Assembly (NCBI RefSeq): GCF_016031625.1
Contig: NZ_JACCHP010000017.1
Span: 62,001 to 126,000, forward strand
Source: Bradyrhizobium agreste
GTDB lineage: Bacteria > Pseudomonadota > Alphaproteobacteria > Rhizobiales > Xanthobacteraceae
Direction of reading: 5' to 3'
Length of the DNA stretch: 64,000 bases
Both the position numbers and the translations under genes were made by a program. Positions within the stretch are counted from its first letter, which is position 1; every line of letters starts with the position of its first letter. The notes under the pieces were generated by a model, which saw only the letters and a program-made list of their open reading frames with translations, did not search any database and had not been told where the DNA came from. Shown here piece by piece: positions 9,619 through 17,591 of this stretch.

Positions 9619-10125
9619 TCATTCGAGCTCGATTGCGAAGGGGCGGCCTTCCACCATCATCGCGCCGGGGCCCATCTCGTCGAGCGCGCGCAGCATGCGG
9701 CCGTTGCGTCCGAGTGCACGATCGGCGAGGCTGACGATGCGCCGGTTGGGCGAGGCGATCGGCGAGGCCGCGCGAATCTTCCGGGCGATCTCGATCTCGT
9801 CGCGGTTCGGATTGAGCGCGCAAACGGCCGCGAACGCACTCGCGGTGGAGCGGCTGATCCCGGCATAGCAATGCACCACCAGCGGGGCGCTGCGGTCCCA
9901 GCCGCGCACGAAGTTCAGCACCTGCTCGATATGCGTCTCCGAGGGCGCAACGAAGCCGTCCATCTCCTCGGTGATGTCGTCCATCGACACCTTGAGATGA
10001 TTGGCCGGGAGCACCGAGACTGGACGCGCCACCTGCTCGACATTGGCCATCACGGTCAGCACGTGACTGGCCTTGGTGAGGCGGACGGTTTCGGGAAGTG
10101 CGGCGAGGGAACAGACGTGGATCAT
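9619..10125 (-). CDS. Small cytosolic tyrosine-phosphatase-like protein
   Basis: A 168-aa single-domain protein. It carries the protein-tyrosine-phosphatase signature Cys-X5-Arg in HCYAGISRSTAS, with Cys86 as the expected nucleophile and Arg92 as the phosphate-binding residue. Asp49/Asp50 (VSMDDITEEM) could serve as general acid. The short length resembles dual-specificity-like bacterial phosphatases. There is no signal peptide, so it should be cytosolic. The substrate is unknown. It stands alone, with palindromic repeats on both sides. Confidence 0.75.
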   Translation of the reverse strand: MIHVCSLAALPETVRLTKASHVLTVMANVEQVARPVSVLPANHLKVSMDDITEEMDGFVAPSETHIEQVLNFVRGWDRSAPLVVHCYAGISRSTASAFAAVCALNPNRDEIEIARKIRAASPIASPNRRIVSLADRALGRNGRMLRALDEMGPGAMMVEGRPFAIELE

Positions 10126-10160
10126 GGCGAACCTTTTTGCACCCGATTATAACGAGCGCT

Positions 10161-10264
10161 GTAGGGTGGGCAAAGGCGCATCGCGCCGTGCCCACCATTT
10201 CGCAACTGCGCGCATCGCGCTTAGTTTGGTGGGCACGACGCAAGGGCGCCTTTGCCCACCCTAC
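10161..10264. repeat. Palindromic intergenic repeat (GTAGGGTGGGC type)
   Basis: An inverted repeat with outer arms GTAGGGTGGGCAAAGGCGC and GCGCCTTTGCCCACCCTAC and inner arms GTGCCCACCA/TGGTGGGCAC. It ends a few bases before the HD-domain gene's stop codon and could act as that operon's 3' hairpin. It is of a kind seen repeatedly in Bradyrhizobium genomes. Confidence 0.75.
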
Positions 10265-10269
10265 AAGAC

Positions 10270-10884
10270 TCACGCAAACACGCCGCCAAACCGCTCCAGA
10301 AACTGCTTCTCGGCCCGCGCCGCGGTCCAGGGCGTCAGATAGTCGCGCCTGACGCTGTCGGACAGACCCGGATCCTTGCCGAACAGGCGCCGCGCTTCGC
10401 TCGCGCTGAAGCCGGCGAGCTCGGTCGCCTCGAGATAGGCCGCGCCGCGATCGGCGGCCTTGATGGCCTGCGTGATGTCGTCAGGCAATACCGGTGGCAA
10501 GCCGAAGCGGATATGGATTGCGCCGAGCAGCCGCTTCTCGACCGCCTTGTAATGACCGTCGAGCACGGCCTTGAACGGCGAGATCATGTCGCCGATCACA
10601 TATTCCGGCGCATCATGCAGCAGGGCCGCGAGCCGCACGCGCTGGTCGACGCGGGGCATCTCGTGCCGCAGCACCGTCTCGACCAGCAGCGTATGCTGTG
10701 CGACCGAAAAGATGTGCGCGCCGAGGGTCTGCCCGTTCCAGCGCGCCACCCGCGCCAGCCCGTGCGCGATGTCGCCGATCTCGATGTCGAGCGGGGAGGG
10801 ATCGAGCAGGTCGAGCCGCCGGCCGGACAGCATGCGCTGCCAGGCGCGGACCTCTTCGTTGCGGGCCGCCTTCTTCGCCGTCAT
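10270..10884 (-). CDS. HD-domain phosphohydrolase, YfbR-like
   Basis: A 204-aa protein of the HD superfamily. Metal-binding motifs are visible: H in AHIFSVAQHTLLVE, the HD pair in LLHDAPEYVIGDMISPFK, and a later D in AADRGAAYLEATE. This resembles the 5'-deoxynucleotidase/YfbR group, so a nucleotide-monophosphate phosphatase is likely but unproven. The start at 10884 (MTAKKAARNEEV) overlaps the upstream tag stop codon by four bases (ATGA), indicating translational coupling. It is the last gene of the ygfZ-tag-HD operon. Confidence 0.75.
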   Translation of the reverse strand: MTAKKAARNEEVRAWQRMLSGRRLDLLDPSPLDIEIGDIAHGLARVARWNGQTLGAHIFSVAQHTLLVETVLRHEMPRVDQRVRLAALLHDAPEYVIGDMISPFKAVLDGHYKAVEKRLLGAIHIRFGLPPVLPDDITQAIKAADRGAAYLEATELAGFSASEARRLFGKDPGLSDSVRRDYLTPWTAARAEKQFLERFGGVFA

Positions 10885-11507
10885 TTGGCCTTGAGGCGCG
10901 GCTTGCGCTGGGTCTTGCTGCAGGTCGCATGACAGTGGCAATCGACCAGGTGGTCGTTGACCATGCCGGTCGCCTGCATGAAGGCATAGACGATCGTCGG
11001 GCCGACGAATTTGAAGCCGCGCGAGGACAGCTCCTTTGAGATCTGCACCGAGAGCGGCGTCGAGGCCGGCACGCTCGCGGTGGTCTTGAAGTGGTTGACC
11101 TTGGGCCGTCCGTCCATGAAGTCCCACAGCAGCTTCGAGAAGCCCGGGCCCTTCTCCATGATATCGAGATAGGACTTCGCGCTCAGGATCGCACCTTCGA
11201 TCTTGGCCTTGTTGCGCACGATGCCGGCATCGTTCATCAGCGCGTGCACCTTCTTAGGCGTGTAGCGCGCGATCTTCTCCGGCTGGAAATCGTCGAAGGC
11301 TTTGCGGAAGTTATCGCGCTTGCGCAGGATCGTGATCCAGGACAGACCGGCCTGGAAGCCGTCCAGAATCAGCTTCTCGTACAGCGCGCGGTCGTCGTAT
11401 TCCGGCACGCCCCATTCGGTGTCGTGATAGGCGACGTAAAGCGGATCTTCGCCCGGCCAGGGGCAGCGGGTCAGACCATCGGGATGCAAGCGGGCAGCAC
11501 GGCTCAT
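10881..11507 (-). CDS. tag: DNA-3-methyladenine glycosylase I
   Basis: A 208-aa base-excision repair enzyme that removes 3-methyladenine from alkylated DNA. The N-terminus RCPWPGEDPLYVAYHDTEWG is the Tag signature, followed by LILDGFQAGLSWITILRKR and the C-terminal zinc-site region (VNDHLVDCHCHATC). Length fits the family (about 190-210 aa). The start overlaps the ygfZ stop by ATGA, and its own stop overlaps the HD gene start in the same way. It is coupled in a three-gene operon. Confidence 0.93.
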   Translation of the reverse strand: MSRAARLHPDGLTRCPWPGEDPLYVAYHDTEWGVPEYDDRALYEKLILDGFQAGLSWITILRKRDNFRKAFDDFQPEKIARYTPKKVHALMNDAGIVRNKAKIEGAILSAKSYLDIMEKGPGFSKLLWDFMDGRPKVNHFKTTASVPASTPLSVQISKELSSRGFKFVGPTIVYAFMQATGMVNDHLVDCHCHATCSKTQRKPRLKAK

Positions 11508-12379
11508 GCGATGGGCTGCTTGGCTGGAATTCGAACGACGTCTGGTTCCGCGAGCGTCAAAGCCAGCCCCCCAGCGGTGAGCGGCTGGCCCGCATCGAGC
11601 GCGTCTGCGACACGGTCGATGCGCACCAGCGCGATGCCCTTGCCGCCGGCTGTCGAGCCGATGGTGCCGACCGGCTTGTCGCCGGCGAGGATGGTGGTGC
11701 CCGGCTCGGGCGAGGCATCCTCGATCAGCACTTTCACGCTGCGCGTGCGCGCGGTGCCGCGATGCTGCATGCGCGAGACGACCTCCTGGCCGACATAGCA
11801 GCCCTTGTCGAAATCGACGCCGGCGAGGCGATCCATATTGGTCTCGTGCGGGAACGCATCGCCGTACATGAAATCGAGCCCGCCGCGCGGTACGCCGAGC
11901 GCGATGCGGTGCGCCTCGTACTCGGCCGCATCGACCAGCTCGGCGCCGATGAGATCGGACAGTTTCTGCTTGAGATCTTCGGGGATCAGGATGCGGGTGC
12001 CGAGCCCCTCAGCCCGCGGATCGGCGAAGGCAAGGTCGGGCTGGGCCGCCGGCTCGCCGTCCCACGCCGCGAGCACGCCGAGGTCGAGGTTGTCCACCGT
12101 GACCTTGGCGCGCAGCTTGTAGAATTTCAGCTTGGTGGCGAGGGTGTCCGCCAGCGCCTTGGGGCAGTCGATCAGGAACCCGCCGCCGTGGCCCGCGGGC
12201 GCTTCCGTGATCAGGAAATCCACGATGATCTTGCCCTGCGGCGTCAGCAGCGCGCCGAATCGCCCCAGGCCGGGCTTCAGCCTGTCGAGATCGGAGGTGA
12301 CGAGACCATTGAGGAAGTTGCGCGCATCCTCGCCCGCGACCTTGACCACACCCCGGTCGGGAAGAAACGCCGATTTCAT
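11504..12379 (-). CDS. ygfZ: Folate-binding YgfZ/GcvT-like Fe-S assembly factor
   Basis: A 291-aa protein starting MKSAFLPDRGVVKVAGEDAR. It has the GcvT-like fold and the diagnostic YgfZ motif KGCYVGQEVVSRMQHRGTAR, whose cysteine is needed for function in homologs. YgfZ binds tetrahydrofolate and supports assembly or repair of certain Fe-S enzymes. The start at 12379 is chosen because homologs begin at this point; the longer open frame upstream is antisense to the dihydroorotase. It is the first gene of the ygfZ-tag-HD operon and is divergent from the dihydroorotase 97 bases away. Confidence 0.9.
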   Translation of the reverse strand: MKSAFLPDRGVVKVAGEDARNFLNGLVTSDLDRLKPGLGRFGALLTPQGKIIVDFLITEAPAGHGGGFLIDCPKALADTLATKLKFYKLRAKVTVDNLDLGVLAAWDGEPAAQPDLAFADPRAEGLGTRILIPEDLKQKLSDLIGAELVDAAEYEAHRIALGVPRGGLDFMYGDAFPHETNMDRLAGVDFDKGCYVGQEVVSRMQHRGTARTRSVKVLIEDASPEPGTTILAGDKPVGTIGSTAGGKGIALVRIDRVADALDAGQPLTAGGLALTLAEPDVVRIPAKQPIA

Positions 12380-12476
12380 GCGAAAATCTCTTGCGACATG
12401 TTGCTCCGGAACGTAAGCCCGCAACGCATAAACGACAAGACCTCGAGCCCTGCGCCCTGAGGATGAGAGAGGCCCA

Positions 12477-13811
12477 ATGACCCAGCATTTCGATGTGATC
12501 CTCAAGGGCGGCACCGTGGTCAACCAGGACGGCGAGGGTGTGCGCGATATCGGCATCACGGGCGGTCGCATCGCCGAGCTCGGTCCGCTGTCGCAAGGCT
12601 CGGCCGCCGAGGTGATCGACTGCAAGGGCCTGCACATCCTGCCCGGCGTGATGGACACGCAAGTGCATTTCCGCGAGCCCGGGTTGACGCACAAGGAAGA
12701 CCTCGAGACCGGCTCGCGCAGCGCCGTGATGGGCGGCGTCACCGCCGTGTTCGAGATGCCCAACACCTCGCCGCTGACCGTGACGGAGGCCGAGTTCGCC
12801 GACAAGATGAAGCGGGCCCATCACCGCATGCATTGCGATTTCGCCTTCTTCATCGGCGGCACCCGCGAGAACGTCCAGGACCTGCCCGTGCTGGAGCGCG
12901 CGCCCGGCTGCGCCGGCGTCAAGGTGTTCATCGGCTCGTCCACCGGTGCCCTCTTGGTCGAGGACGACGAGAGCCTACGCCGCATCTTCCAGGTGATCCG
13001 CCGCCGTGCCGCCTTCCACGCCGAGGACGAATACCGCCTCAACGAGCGCAAATCGCTGCGCATCGAGGGCGATGCGCGCTCGCATCCGGTCTGGCGGGAC
13101 GAGACCGCGGCGCTGATGGCGACGCAGCGCCTGGTCAAGCTCGCGCACGAGACCGGCAAGCGCATTCACGTGCTGCACATCTCGACCAAGGAGGAGATCG
13201 AGTTCCTGCGCGACCACAAGGACGTCGCCTCCTGCGAGGCGACGCCGCACCATCTCACCCTTGTCGCGCCGGAGTGCTACGAGCGGCTCGGCACGTTGGC
13301 GCAGATGAACCCGCCGGTGCGTGGCGCCGATCATCGCGCCGGGATCTGGCGCGGCATCGAGCAGGGCATCATCGACGTGCTCGGCTCCGATCACGCCCCG
13401 CATACGCTGGAGGAGAAGCAGAAGACCTATCCGGCGTCGCCCTCCGGCATGACCGGCGTGCAGACGCTGGTGCCGATCATGCTCGATCACGTCAATGCGG
13501 GACGCTTGTCGCTCGCGCGCTTCGTCGACCTCACCAGCGCCGGCCCCGCGCGCCTCTACAACATGGCCTGCAAGGGCCGTATCGCCGCCGGCTACGATGC
13601 CGACTTCACCATCGTCGATTTGAAGCGCAGCGAGACCATCACCAACAAATGGGTGGCGTCCAAGGCCGGCTGGACGCCCTATGACGGCGTTCGCGTCACC
13701 GGCTGGCCCGTCGGCACCTTCATCCGCGGCCGTCGCGTGATGTGGCAGGGCGAGCTGGTAACGGCCGCGCAGGGCGAGCCGGTGCGGTTTCTGGAGACGC
13801 TGAAGGCGTAG
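12477..13811 (+). CDS. pyrC: Dihydroorotase (PyrC/AllB-type amidohydrolase)
   Basis: A 444-aa cyclic amidohydrolase; dihydroorotases interconvert carbamoyl-aspartate and dihydroorotate in pyrimidine synthesis. Visible features are GVMDTQVHFREPGLTHKEDL, the lysine (Lys149, GVKVFIGSSTG) that is carbamylated in relatives, HVLHIST, and the catalytic loop GSDHAPHTLEEKQK. The first histidine of the usual HxH metal motif is Gln62 here; a subgroup of annotated dihydroorotases shares this DxQVHFREPG form. GAGAGG lies upstream of the ATG. Dihydroorotase is the best call, but another cyclic-amide substrate is possible. Confidence 0.82.
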   Translation: MTQHFDVILKGGTVVNQDGEGVRDIGITGGRIAELGPLSQGSAAEVIDCKGLHILPGVMDTQVHFREPGLTHKEDLETGSRSAVMGGVTAVFEMPNTSPLTVTEAEFADKMKRAHHRMHCDFAFFIGGTRENVQDLPVLERAPGCAGVKVFIGSSTGALLVEDDESLRRIFQVIRRRAAFHAEDEYRLNERKSLRIEGDARSHPVWRDETAALMATQRLVKLAHETGKRIHVLHISTKEEIEFLRDHKDVASCEATPHHLTLVAPECYERLGTLAQMNPPVRGADHRAGIWRGIEQGIIDVLGSDHAPHTLEEKQKTYPASPSGMTGVQTLVPIMLDHVNAGRLSLARFVDLTSAGPARLYNMACKGRIAAGYDADFTIVDLKRSETITNKWVASKAGWTPYDGVRVTGWPVGTFIRGRRVMWQGELVTAAQGEPVRFLETLKA

Positions 13812-13844
13812 CCGCTTTTGTCGGAGGGCGAACGCACCGTTCCC

Positions 13845-13931
13845 CGTCATTGCGAGGAGCTCTTGCGACGAAGCAATCCAGAATCCCTCCGCGGAAAGAC
13901 TCTGGATTGCTTCGCTACGCTCGCAATGACG
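13845..13931. repeat. Palindromic intergenic repeat (CGTCATTGCGAG type)
   Basis: An imperfect inverted repeat with outer arms CGTCATTGCGAG and CTCGCAATGACG and inner arms GAAGCAATCCAGA and TCTGGATTGCTTC. It shares both arms with the element at 30269-30348, so this is one dispersed repeat family. Confidence 0.85.
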
Positions 13932-13974
13932 AGAGGAGAGAGCTACATTTCCTCTCGAACGGGAGCGTAGTCCG

Positions 13975-14844
13975 ATGTCCCAGCCAGCTGCCCTCATCAC
14001 CACCGAACAACTCGCTCCGATCCTCAGCGATCCCAACCTCCGCCTCTACGATTGCACGACCTATCTTGAGCCCGCGCCGGAAGGCAGCGCCGTGCCCTAT
14101 CGCGCGGTGCCCGGCGACAAGACGTTTGCGGCCGGTCACATCCCGGGCGCCGATTTCCTCGACCTGCAAGGTGAGTTCTCGGACACCTCGTCGCAACACT
14201 TCTTCATGATGCCCGATGTCGCTCAGCTCGAGGCCGCCTTCGGCCGTCACGGCCTCGATGCGTCCAAGACAATCGTGCTCTACGGCATCGGCACCATGAT
14301 GTGGTCGACACGATTCTGGTGGATGCTGCGCGCGCTCGGCGTCGATGCCCGCGTGCTCGACGGCGGCTTCGACAAATGGAAGCAGGAGGGGCGGCCAGTC
14401 GAGACAGGCGCACCCAAGGCCTATCCAGCCACGACCTTCAAGGCGGCGCCGCGCCCGGGCTGCTTCGTCGACAAGGAAGCGGTGCTGGCAAAGATCGGCG
14501 ATCCCGCAACCGTCATCGTCAACGCGCTCGGGCCGCAGTTTCATCGCGGCCTGGAGCCGAGCCGCTATGGCCGGCCGGGCCGTGTTCCCGGCAGCGTCAA
14601 CGTTCCTGCAGCCACGCTCGTGAATGCCGACAAGACGCTGACGAATCTTGCGGATGCGGAAGCCAAGTTCGCCGCCCAGGGCGTCACGCGCGACAAGAAT
14701 GTGATTCTTTACTGCGGCGGCGGCATCTCGGCGACGATCGACCTCTTGCTGCTGGCGCAACTCGGCTATGACAAGCTGACGCTCTACGACGCCTCGATGG
14801 GCGAATGGGCGAGAGATCCCTCGCTGCCGATCGAGACGGGTTAG
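13975..14844 (+). CDS. Thiosulfate/3-mercaptopyruvate sulfurtransferase, tandem rhodanese
   Basis: A 289-aa protein of two rhodanese domains. The N-terminal domain (about residues 1-140) has the structural motif DKTFAAGHIPGADFLDLQG and no catalytic cysteine. The C-terminal domain (about 155-289) carries GRVPGSVNVPA and the active loop LYCGGGISAT with Cys247. It would transfer sulfane sulfur from thiosulfate or 3-mercaptopyruvate to an acceptor. The loop CGGGIS differs from the mitochondrial types, so substrate preference is open. No signal peptide is seen. It follows the dihydroorotase after a palindromic repeat. Confidence 0.87.
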   Translation: MSQPAALITTEQLAPILSDPNLRLYDCTTYLEPAPEGSAVPYRAVPGDKTFAAGHIPGADFLDLQGEFSDTSSQHFFMMPDVAQLEAAFGRHGLDASKTIVLYGIGTMMWSTRFWWMLRALGVDARVLDGGFDKWKQEGRPVETGAPKAYPATTFKAAPRPGCFVDKEAVLAKIGDPATVIVNALGPQFHRGLEPSRYGRPGRVPGSVNVPAATLVNADKTLTNLADAEAKFAAQGVTRDKNVILYCGGGISATIDLLLLAQLGYDKLTLYDASMGEWARDPSLPIETG

Positions 14845-14893
14845 GAGGCGGTCGTTACCCACCGGAAAGGGTAAGATCCCAGGTAAGAAAATT

Positions 14894-14923
14894 GGGAACC
14901 TTTCCCCTGCGCCTGCATCCAAT
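14894..14923 (+). promoter_or_regulatory. Candidate ECF-sigma promoter of the sigma gene (autoregulation)
   Basis: GGGAAC at 14894-14899 and GCATCCAAT at 14915-14923 are spaced exactly as the same two words before the DUF4142 gene (15654-15683), 21 bases start to start. The GGAAC-type -35 box is typical of ECF sigma factors. Transcription would begin near 14930, after the ATG at 14922, which favours the next ATG at 14946. Confidence 0.6.
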
Positions 14924-14945
14924 GTCCGGAACCAATGGAGACAGG

Positions 14946-15647
14946 ATGCCCGCCATGCCAGGGACCGCAGCCGGCCTGACCGCCGGCGCCAGGACGTTGG
15001 AAGCCGCACTGGTGGATCGCGCGCGGCGCCGCGACGAGGCCGCTTTGCGCGAGATCATGCAGGCCAATAACCGCCGGCTCTTCAGGCTTGCCCGCGGCAT
15101 CCTGCGCAGCGACAGCGACGCGGAGGACGTGGTGCAGGAGACCTATGTCCGCGCCTTCACCCACCTTGACGGCTTTCTTGGCGAGTCGGCGCTGTCGACG
15201 TGGCTGTCGCGCATTGCCATCAACGAAGCGCTCGGACGCGCACGCGGCCGGAGGCCGCAGGTCGAGCTGGGATCGGTGCCGGAGGCAACGCTCGAAGCAC
15301 AAATCATCCAGTTTCCGCTTTCGTCCGCCGCAACTGATCCGGAAAAGTCCATGGCCCAACGCGAGATCCAGCGTGTCGTCGAACGCGCGGTCGACGAACT
15401 GCCCGAGACCTTCCGCATGGTCTTCATCGCGCGGGTGATGGAGGGGATGAGCGTGGAGGAGACCGCCGGGCTGCTCGGCACCAAGCCCGAGACCGTGAAG
15501 ACGCGGTTGCACCGCGCGCGCACCATGCTGCGCGAGAACGTCGAGAAGAAGATCGGTCCGGTCGTGATGGATGCGTTTCCGTTCGCAGGTGAGCGTTGCG
15601 AGCGCCTGACGGAGGCCGTGCTCAGGCGCCTTGGCATCGGGGCGTAA
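14946..15647 (+). CDS. ECF-type RNA polymerase sigma factor
   Basis: A 233-aa sigma factor. Region 2 is LFRLARGILRSDSDAEDVVQ followed by ETYVRAFTHLDGF. Region 4 is DELPETFRMVFIARVMEGMS followed by VEETAGLLGTKPETVKTRLH. The start at 14946 is chosen over 14922 because it has a GGAGACAGG ribosome-binding site and because a predicted promoter -10 box covers the 14922 codon. The same promoter pattern precedes the following DUF4142 gene, suggesting that the factor drives itself and that operon. No anti-sigma gene is recognised next to it, so the inducing signal is unclear. Confidence 0.88.
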   Translation: MPAMPGTAAGLTAGARTLEAALVDRARRRDEAALREIMQANNRRLFRLARGILRSDSDAEDVVQETYVRAFTHLDGFLGESALSTWLSRIAINEALGRARGRRPQVELGSVPEATLEAQIIQFPLSSAATDPEKSMAQREIQRVVERAVDELPETFRMVFIARVMEGMSVEETAGLLGTKPETVKTRLHRARTMLRENVEKKIGPVVMDAFPFAGERCERLTEAVLRRLGIGA

Positions 15648-15653
15648 TTTTTC

Positions 15654-15683
15654 GGGAACGTTCGCGCGGAATTGGCATCCAAT
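15654..15683 (+). promoter_or_regulatory. Candidate ECF-sigma promoter of the DUF4142-cupredoxin operon
   Basis: GGGAAC (15654-15659) and GCATCCAAT (15675-15683) repeat the two boxes found before the sigma gene with identical spacing. It lies 51 bases upstream of the DUF4142 start. A second GGAAC word occurs at about 15702. Confidence 0.6.
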
Positions 15684-15733
15684 CTGTGCAAGCAACAGTC
15701 CGGAACGTTTCCGGCCCACAGGAGTGTCATGCC

Positions 15734-16267
15734 ATGTTGATCCGTTGGAGCGCGGCGGCCGCCACAGCGATGATGTTGTCTAACCCCGTATTGCTGCAAG
15801 GCGCCAGCGCAGCCGACAAGCCCACCGATCCTCAGATCGCGCATATCGCCTACACCGCGGGCGTGATCGACATCAACGCTGCCAAGCAGGCGCAGAAGAA
15901 GGCCAAGAACAAGGACGTCAAGGCATTCGCTGAGGACATGCTGCGCGACCACGAGGCGGTCAACAAGCAGGCCCTCGCGCTCGTCAAGAAGCTGAACGTC
16001 ACGCCGGAGGACAACGAGACCAGCAAGGCGCTGTCGAAGCAGGCGGCCGACAAGATGGCCGAGCTCGACAAGCTCGACGGCGCGGCGTTCGACAAGGCCT
16101 ACGTCGCCAACGAGGTCGCCTACCACAAGGCGGTCAATGGCGCGTTGGAGACGCAGTTGATCCCGTCTGCGAGCAATGCCGAGCTGAAGAGCCTGCTGCA
16201 GACCGGGCTGAAGATCTTCCAGGGTCATCAGCAGCACGCCGAGCACATTGCGGCCGAGCTGAAATAG
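15734..16267 (+). CDS. Periplasmic DUF4142 protein
   Basis: A 177-aa exported protein of the DUF4142 family (ferritin-like helical bundle). It has a signal peptide (MLIRWSAAAATAMMLSNPVL, cleavage probably after AGASA-like GASAA) and a four-helix domain (DPQIAHIAYTAGVIDINAAK, DVKAFAEDMLRDHEAVNKQA, and HQQHAEHIAAELK at the end). AGGAG lies upstream of the ATG. The family often sits beside ECF sigma factors and stress genes; its function is unknown. It is the first gene of a two-gene operon with the cupredoxin, 9 bases apart. Confidence 0.85.
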   Translation: MLIRWSAAAATAMMLSNPVLLQGASAADKPTDPQIAHIAYTAGVIDINAAKQAQKKAKNKDVKAFAEDMLRDHEAVNKQALALVKKLNVTPEDNETSKALSKQAADKMAELDKLDGAAFDKAYVANEVAYHKAVNGALETQLIPSASNAELKSLLQTGLKIFQGHQQHAEHIAAELK

Positions 16268-16276
16268 GAGCGTCGC

Positions 16277-16597
16277 ATGATGCCGGGACGCCTCGCTTCG
16301 ATCGCGCTTGCGGCCGTGCTTCTGTCGACGGTCGTCCCGGCACGTGCCGCGACGATCGAGATCACGATGGACAATCTCGTGATTGCTCCCCCTGAGGTAT
16401 CGGCGAAGATCGGCGATACCATCACCTGGGTCAACAGGGACGTCTTCGCCCACACCGCCACCGCAGGGAACGGCGATTTCGACGTGATGCTGCCGCCAAA
16501 GACATCGGCGACATCGGTTCTGAAGAAGGCCGGAACGATCGAGTATTACTGCCGCTATCATCCCAACATGAAAGCGACGCTCAAGATCGAGCCGTAA
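16277..16597 (+). CDS. Small periplasmic cupredoxin (amicyanin/pseudoazurin-like)
   Basis: A 106-aa exported blue-copper-type protein with signal peptide MMPGRLASIALAAVLLSTVV. Type-1 copper ligands can be seen: a histidine in DVFAHTATAG and the C-terminal cluster YYCRYHPNMKA (Cys, His, Met). It probably carries electrons or copper in the periplasm. It follows the DUF4142 gene by 9 bases and should share its ECF-type promoter, linking it to an envelope or oxidative stress response by inference. Confidence 0.87.
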   Translation: MMPGRLASIALAAVLLSTVVPARAATIEITMDNLVIAPPEVSAKIGDTITWVNRDVFAHTATAGNGDFDVMLPPKTSATSVLKKAGTIEYYCRYHPNMKATLKIEP

Positions 16598-16611
16598 CGC
16601 AGGAGGGGCGC

Positions 16612-16632
16612 GTTCCCGGCTCTGTCGGGAAC
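16612..16632. terminator. Candidate hairpin between convergent genes
   Basis: A 7-bp perfect stem GTTCCCG/CGGGAAC with a 7-base loop, placed between the cupredoxin stop (16597) and the stop of the convergent small gene (16645). There is no T-run, so the role is uncertain. Confidence 0.35.
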
Positions 16633-16644
16633 ATCTCCCGCGGC

Positions 16645-16911
16645 TTACTGCCGGGAGATGCCGACCGAGAATTCGCCATTGCGGATGCGGCCGGGGAAGC
16701 CCTCGACGAACTTCGCCACCGCGTCCTCGCCATAGGTGCCGACGAGCTCGGCGAGGGCCGCGAACAGGCTCGCCTGCGCCAGGCAGTCGCCGTCGACGCC
16801 GTCATGACGCGCCTCGGCCCAGGCCTCGTTGAGATAGCTCAGCGCAGCCTGTTTCTGCTCGTGATCGGGCAGCGGCGCGCGGGCGGGGGCGTAGGAAATC
16901 GGCTGGCTCAT
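16645..16911 (-). CDS. Conserved hypothetical protein, 88 aa
   Basis: A small soluble protein starting MSQPISYAPARAPLPDHEQK. A helical core (QAALSYLNEAWAEARHDGVD followed by GDCLAQASLFAALAELVGTY) leads into a conserved-looking tail (AVAKFVEGFPGRIRNGEFSV). No known domain is recognised. Its codon use matches neighbours and the frame stands without a competing frame, so it is probably real. It converges on the cupredoxin gene. Confidence 0.55.
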   Translation of the reverse strand: MSQPISYAPARAPLPDHEQKQAALSYLNEAWAEARHDGVDGDCLAQASLFAALAELVGTYGEDAVAKFVEGFPGRIRNGEFSVGISRQ

Positions 16912-17053
16912 GAAACTCGGTCAGGGCTGGGGCGCGATCCACGGCGATGCGCTGTGCGAGAAGGTGTAGCACGGGCGTTAACGACCGCTAGGCCACATCT
17001 TTAAGAACGGTTAACGGCTGTGAACAAAGTCGATGACAGGGTTGCAGCACTCC

Positions 17054-17158
17054 CGTCATTCCGGGGCGCGCGCAGCGCGAGCCCGGAATCCATCTGGCCG
17101 CAGAGATGGTGGAAGAATGGATTCCGGGCTCGCGACTTCGTCGCGCCCCGGAATGACG
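17054..17158. repeat. Palindromic intergenic repeat (CGTCATTCCGGGG type)
   Basis: An inverted repeat with arms CGTCATTCCGGGGCGCG and CGCGCCCCGGAATGACG and inner arms GAGCCCGGAATCCAT and ATGGATTCCGGGCTC. It lies immediately downstream of the TIGR02301 gene's stop and may serve as its 3' hairpin. Confidence 0.8.
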
Positions 17159-17168
17159 AATGCAGAAC

Positions 17169-17546
17169 TCAGTTCGCGTAGCGCGCCGTGAGATCGCGCG
17201 AGATCTTCGAGCCTTCCTCGATGTAGCGGCGGATCGCCACCATCGCGGCCGGCGTGCAGCTGCGATAGGTCTGCTGAAAACCGTTATAGCCGCGGTTGAA
17301 GCCGGCGATCATGCGGGTGCGGCGCTCGCCGGAGGGGGTTTCGGCATCGATCAGCGCCTGCATCTCGTTGCGCCATTTGTTGCCCTCGTTGGCCCCGCAG
17401 ATGCCGCGCAGATAGTGCAGCCCGCCGAGGATCTCGGCCAGCCGCTGCAGTTCGCCGTCAAACGGCGCCGCCACGTCCTGGGCCCTCGCAGGCGCGGAGG
17501 CGCAGGCGAGAATCAGGGCAAAAATGGCCAGAAATCGCGTCGACAT
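17169..17546 (-). CDS. TIGR02301-family secreted protein
   Basis: A 125-aa exported protein. The start at 17546 gives a clean signal peptide (MSTRFLAIFALILACASAPA). The mature part has the hallmark LQRLAEILGGLHYLRGICGA, then W-R-xE-M and RTRMIAGFNRGYNGFQQTYR, with two cysteines likely to pair. This matches the rhizobial family TIGR02301, which has no known function. It lies downstream of the Nudix gene with 45 bases between and may be cotranscribed. Confidence 0.8.
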   Translation of the reverse strand: MSTRFLAIFALILACASAPARAQDVAAPFDGELQRLAEILGGLHYLRGICGANEGNKWRNEMQALIDAETPSGERRTRMIAGFNRGYNGFQQTYRSCTPAAMVAIRRYIEEGSKISRDLTARYAN

Positions 17547-17591
17547 CGGCGGCTGTATGCCCCCTCGGGACGGCTGGCGCAAGGCGGGCCG

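Noticed and set aside
14922..14945. Upstream ATG of the sigma-factor gene
   Set aside because: It overlaps the predicted promoter -10 box and has no ribosome-binding site; ATG 14946 has GGAGACAGG.
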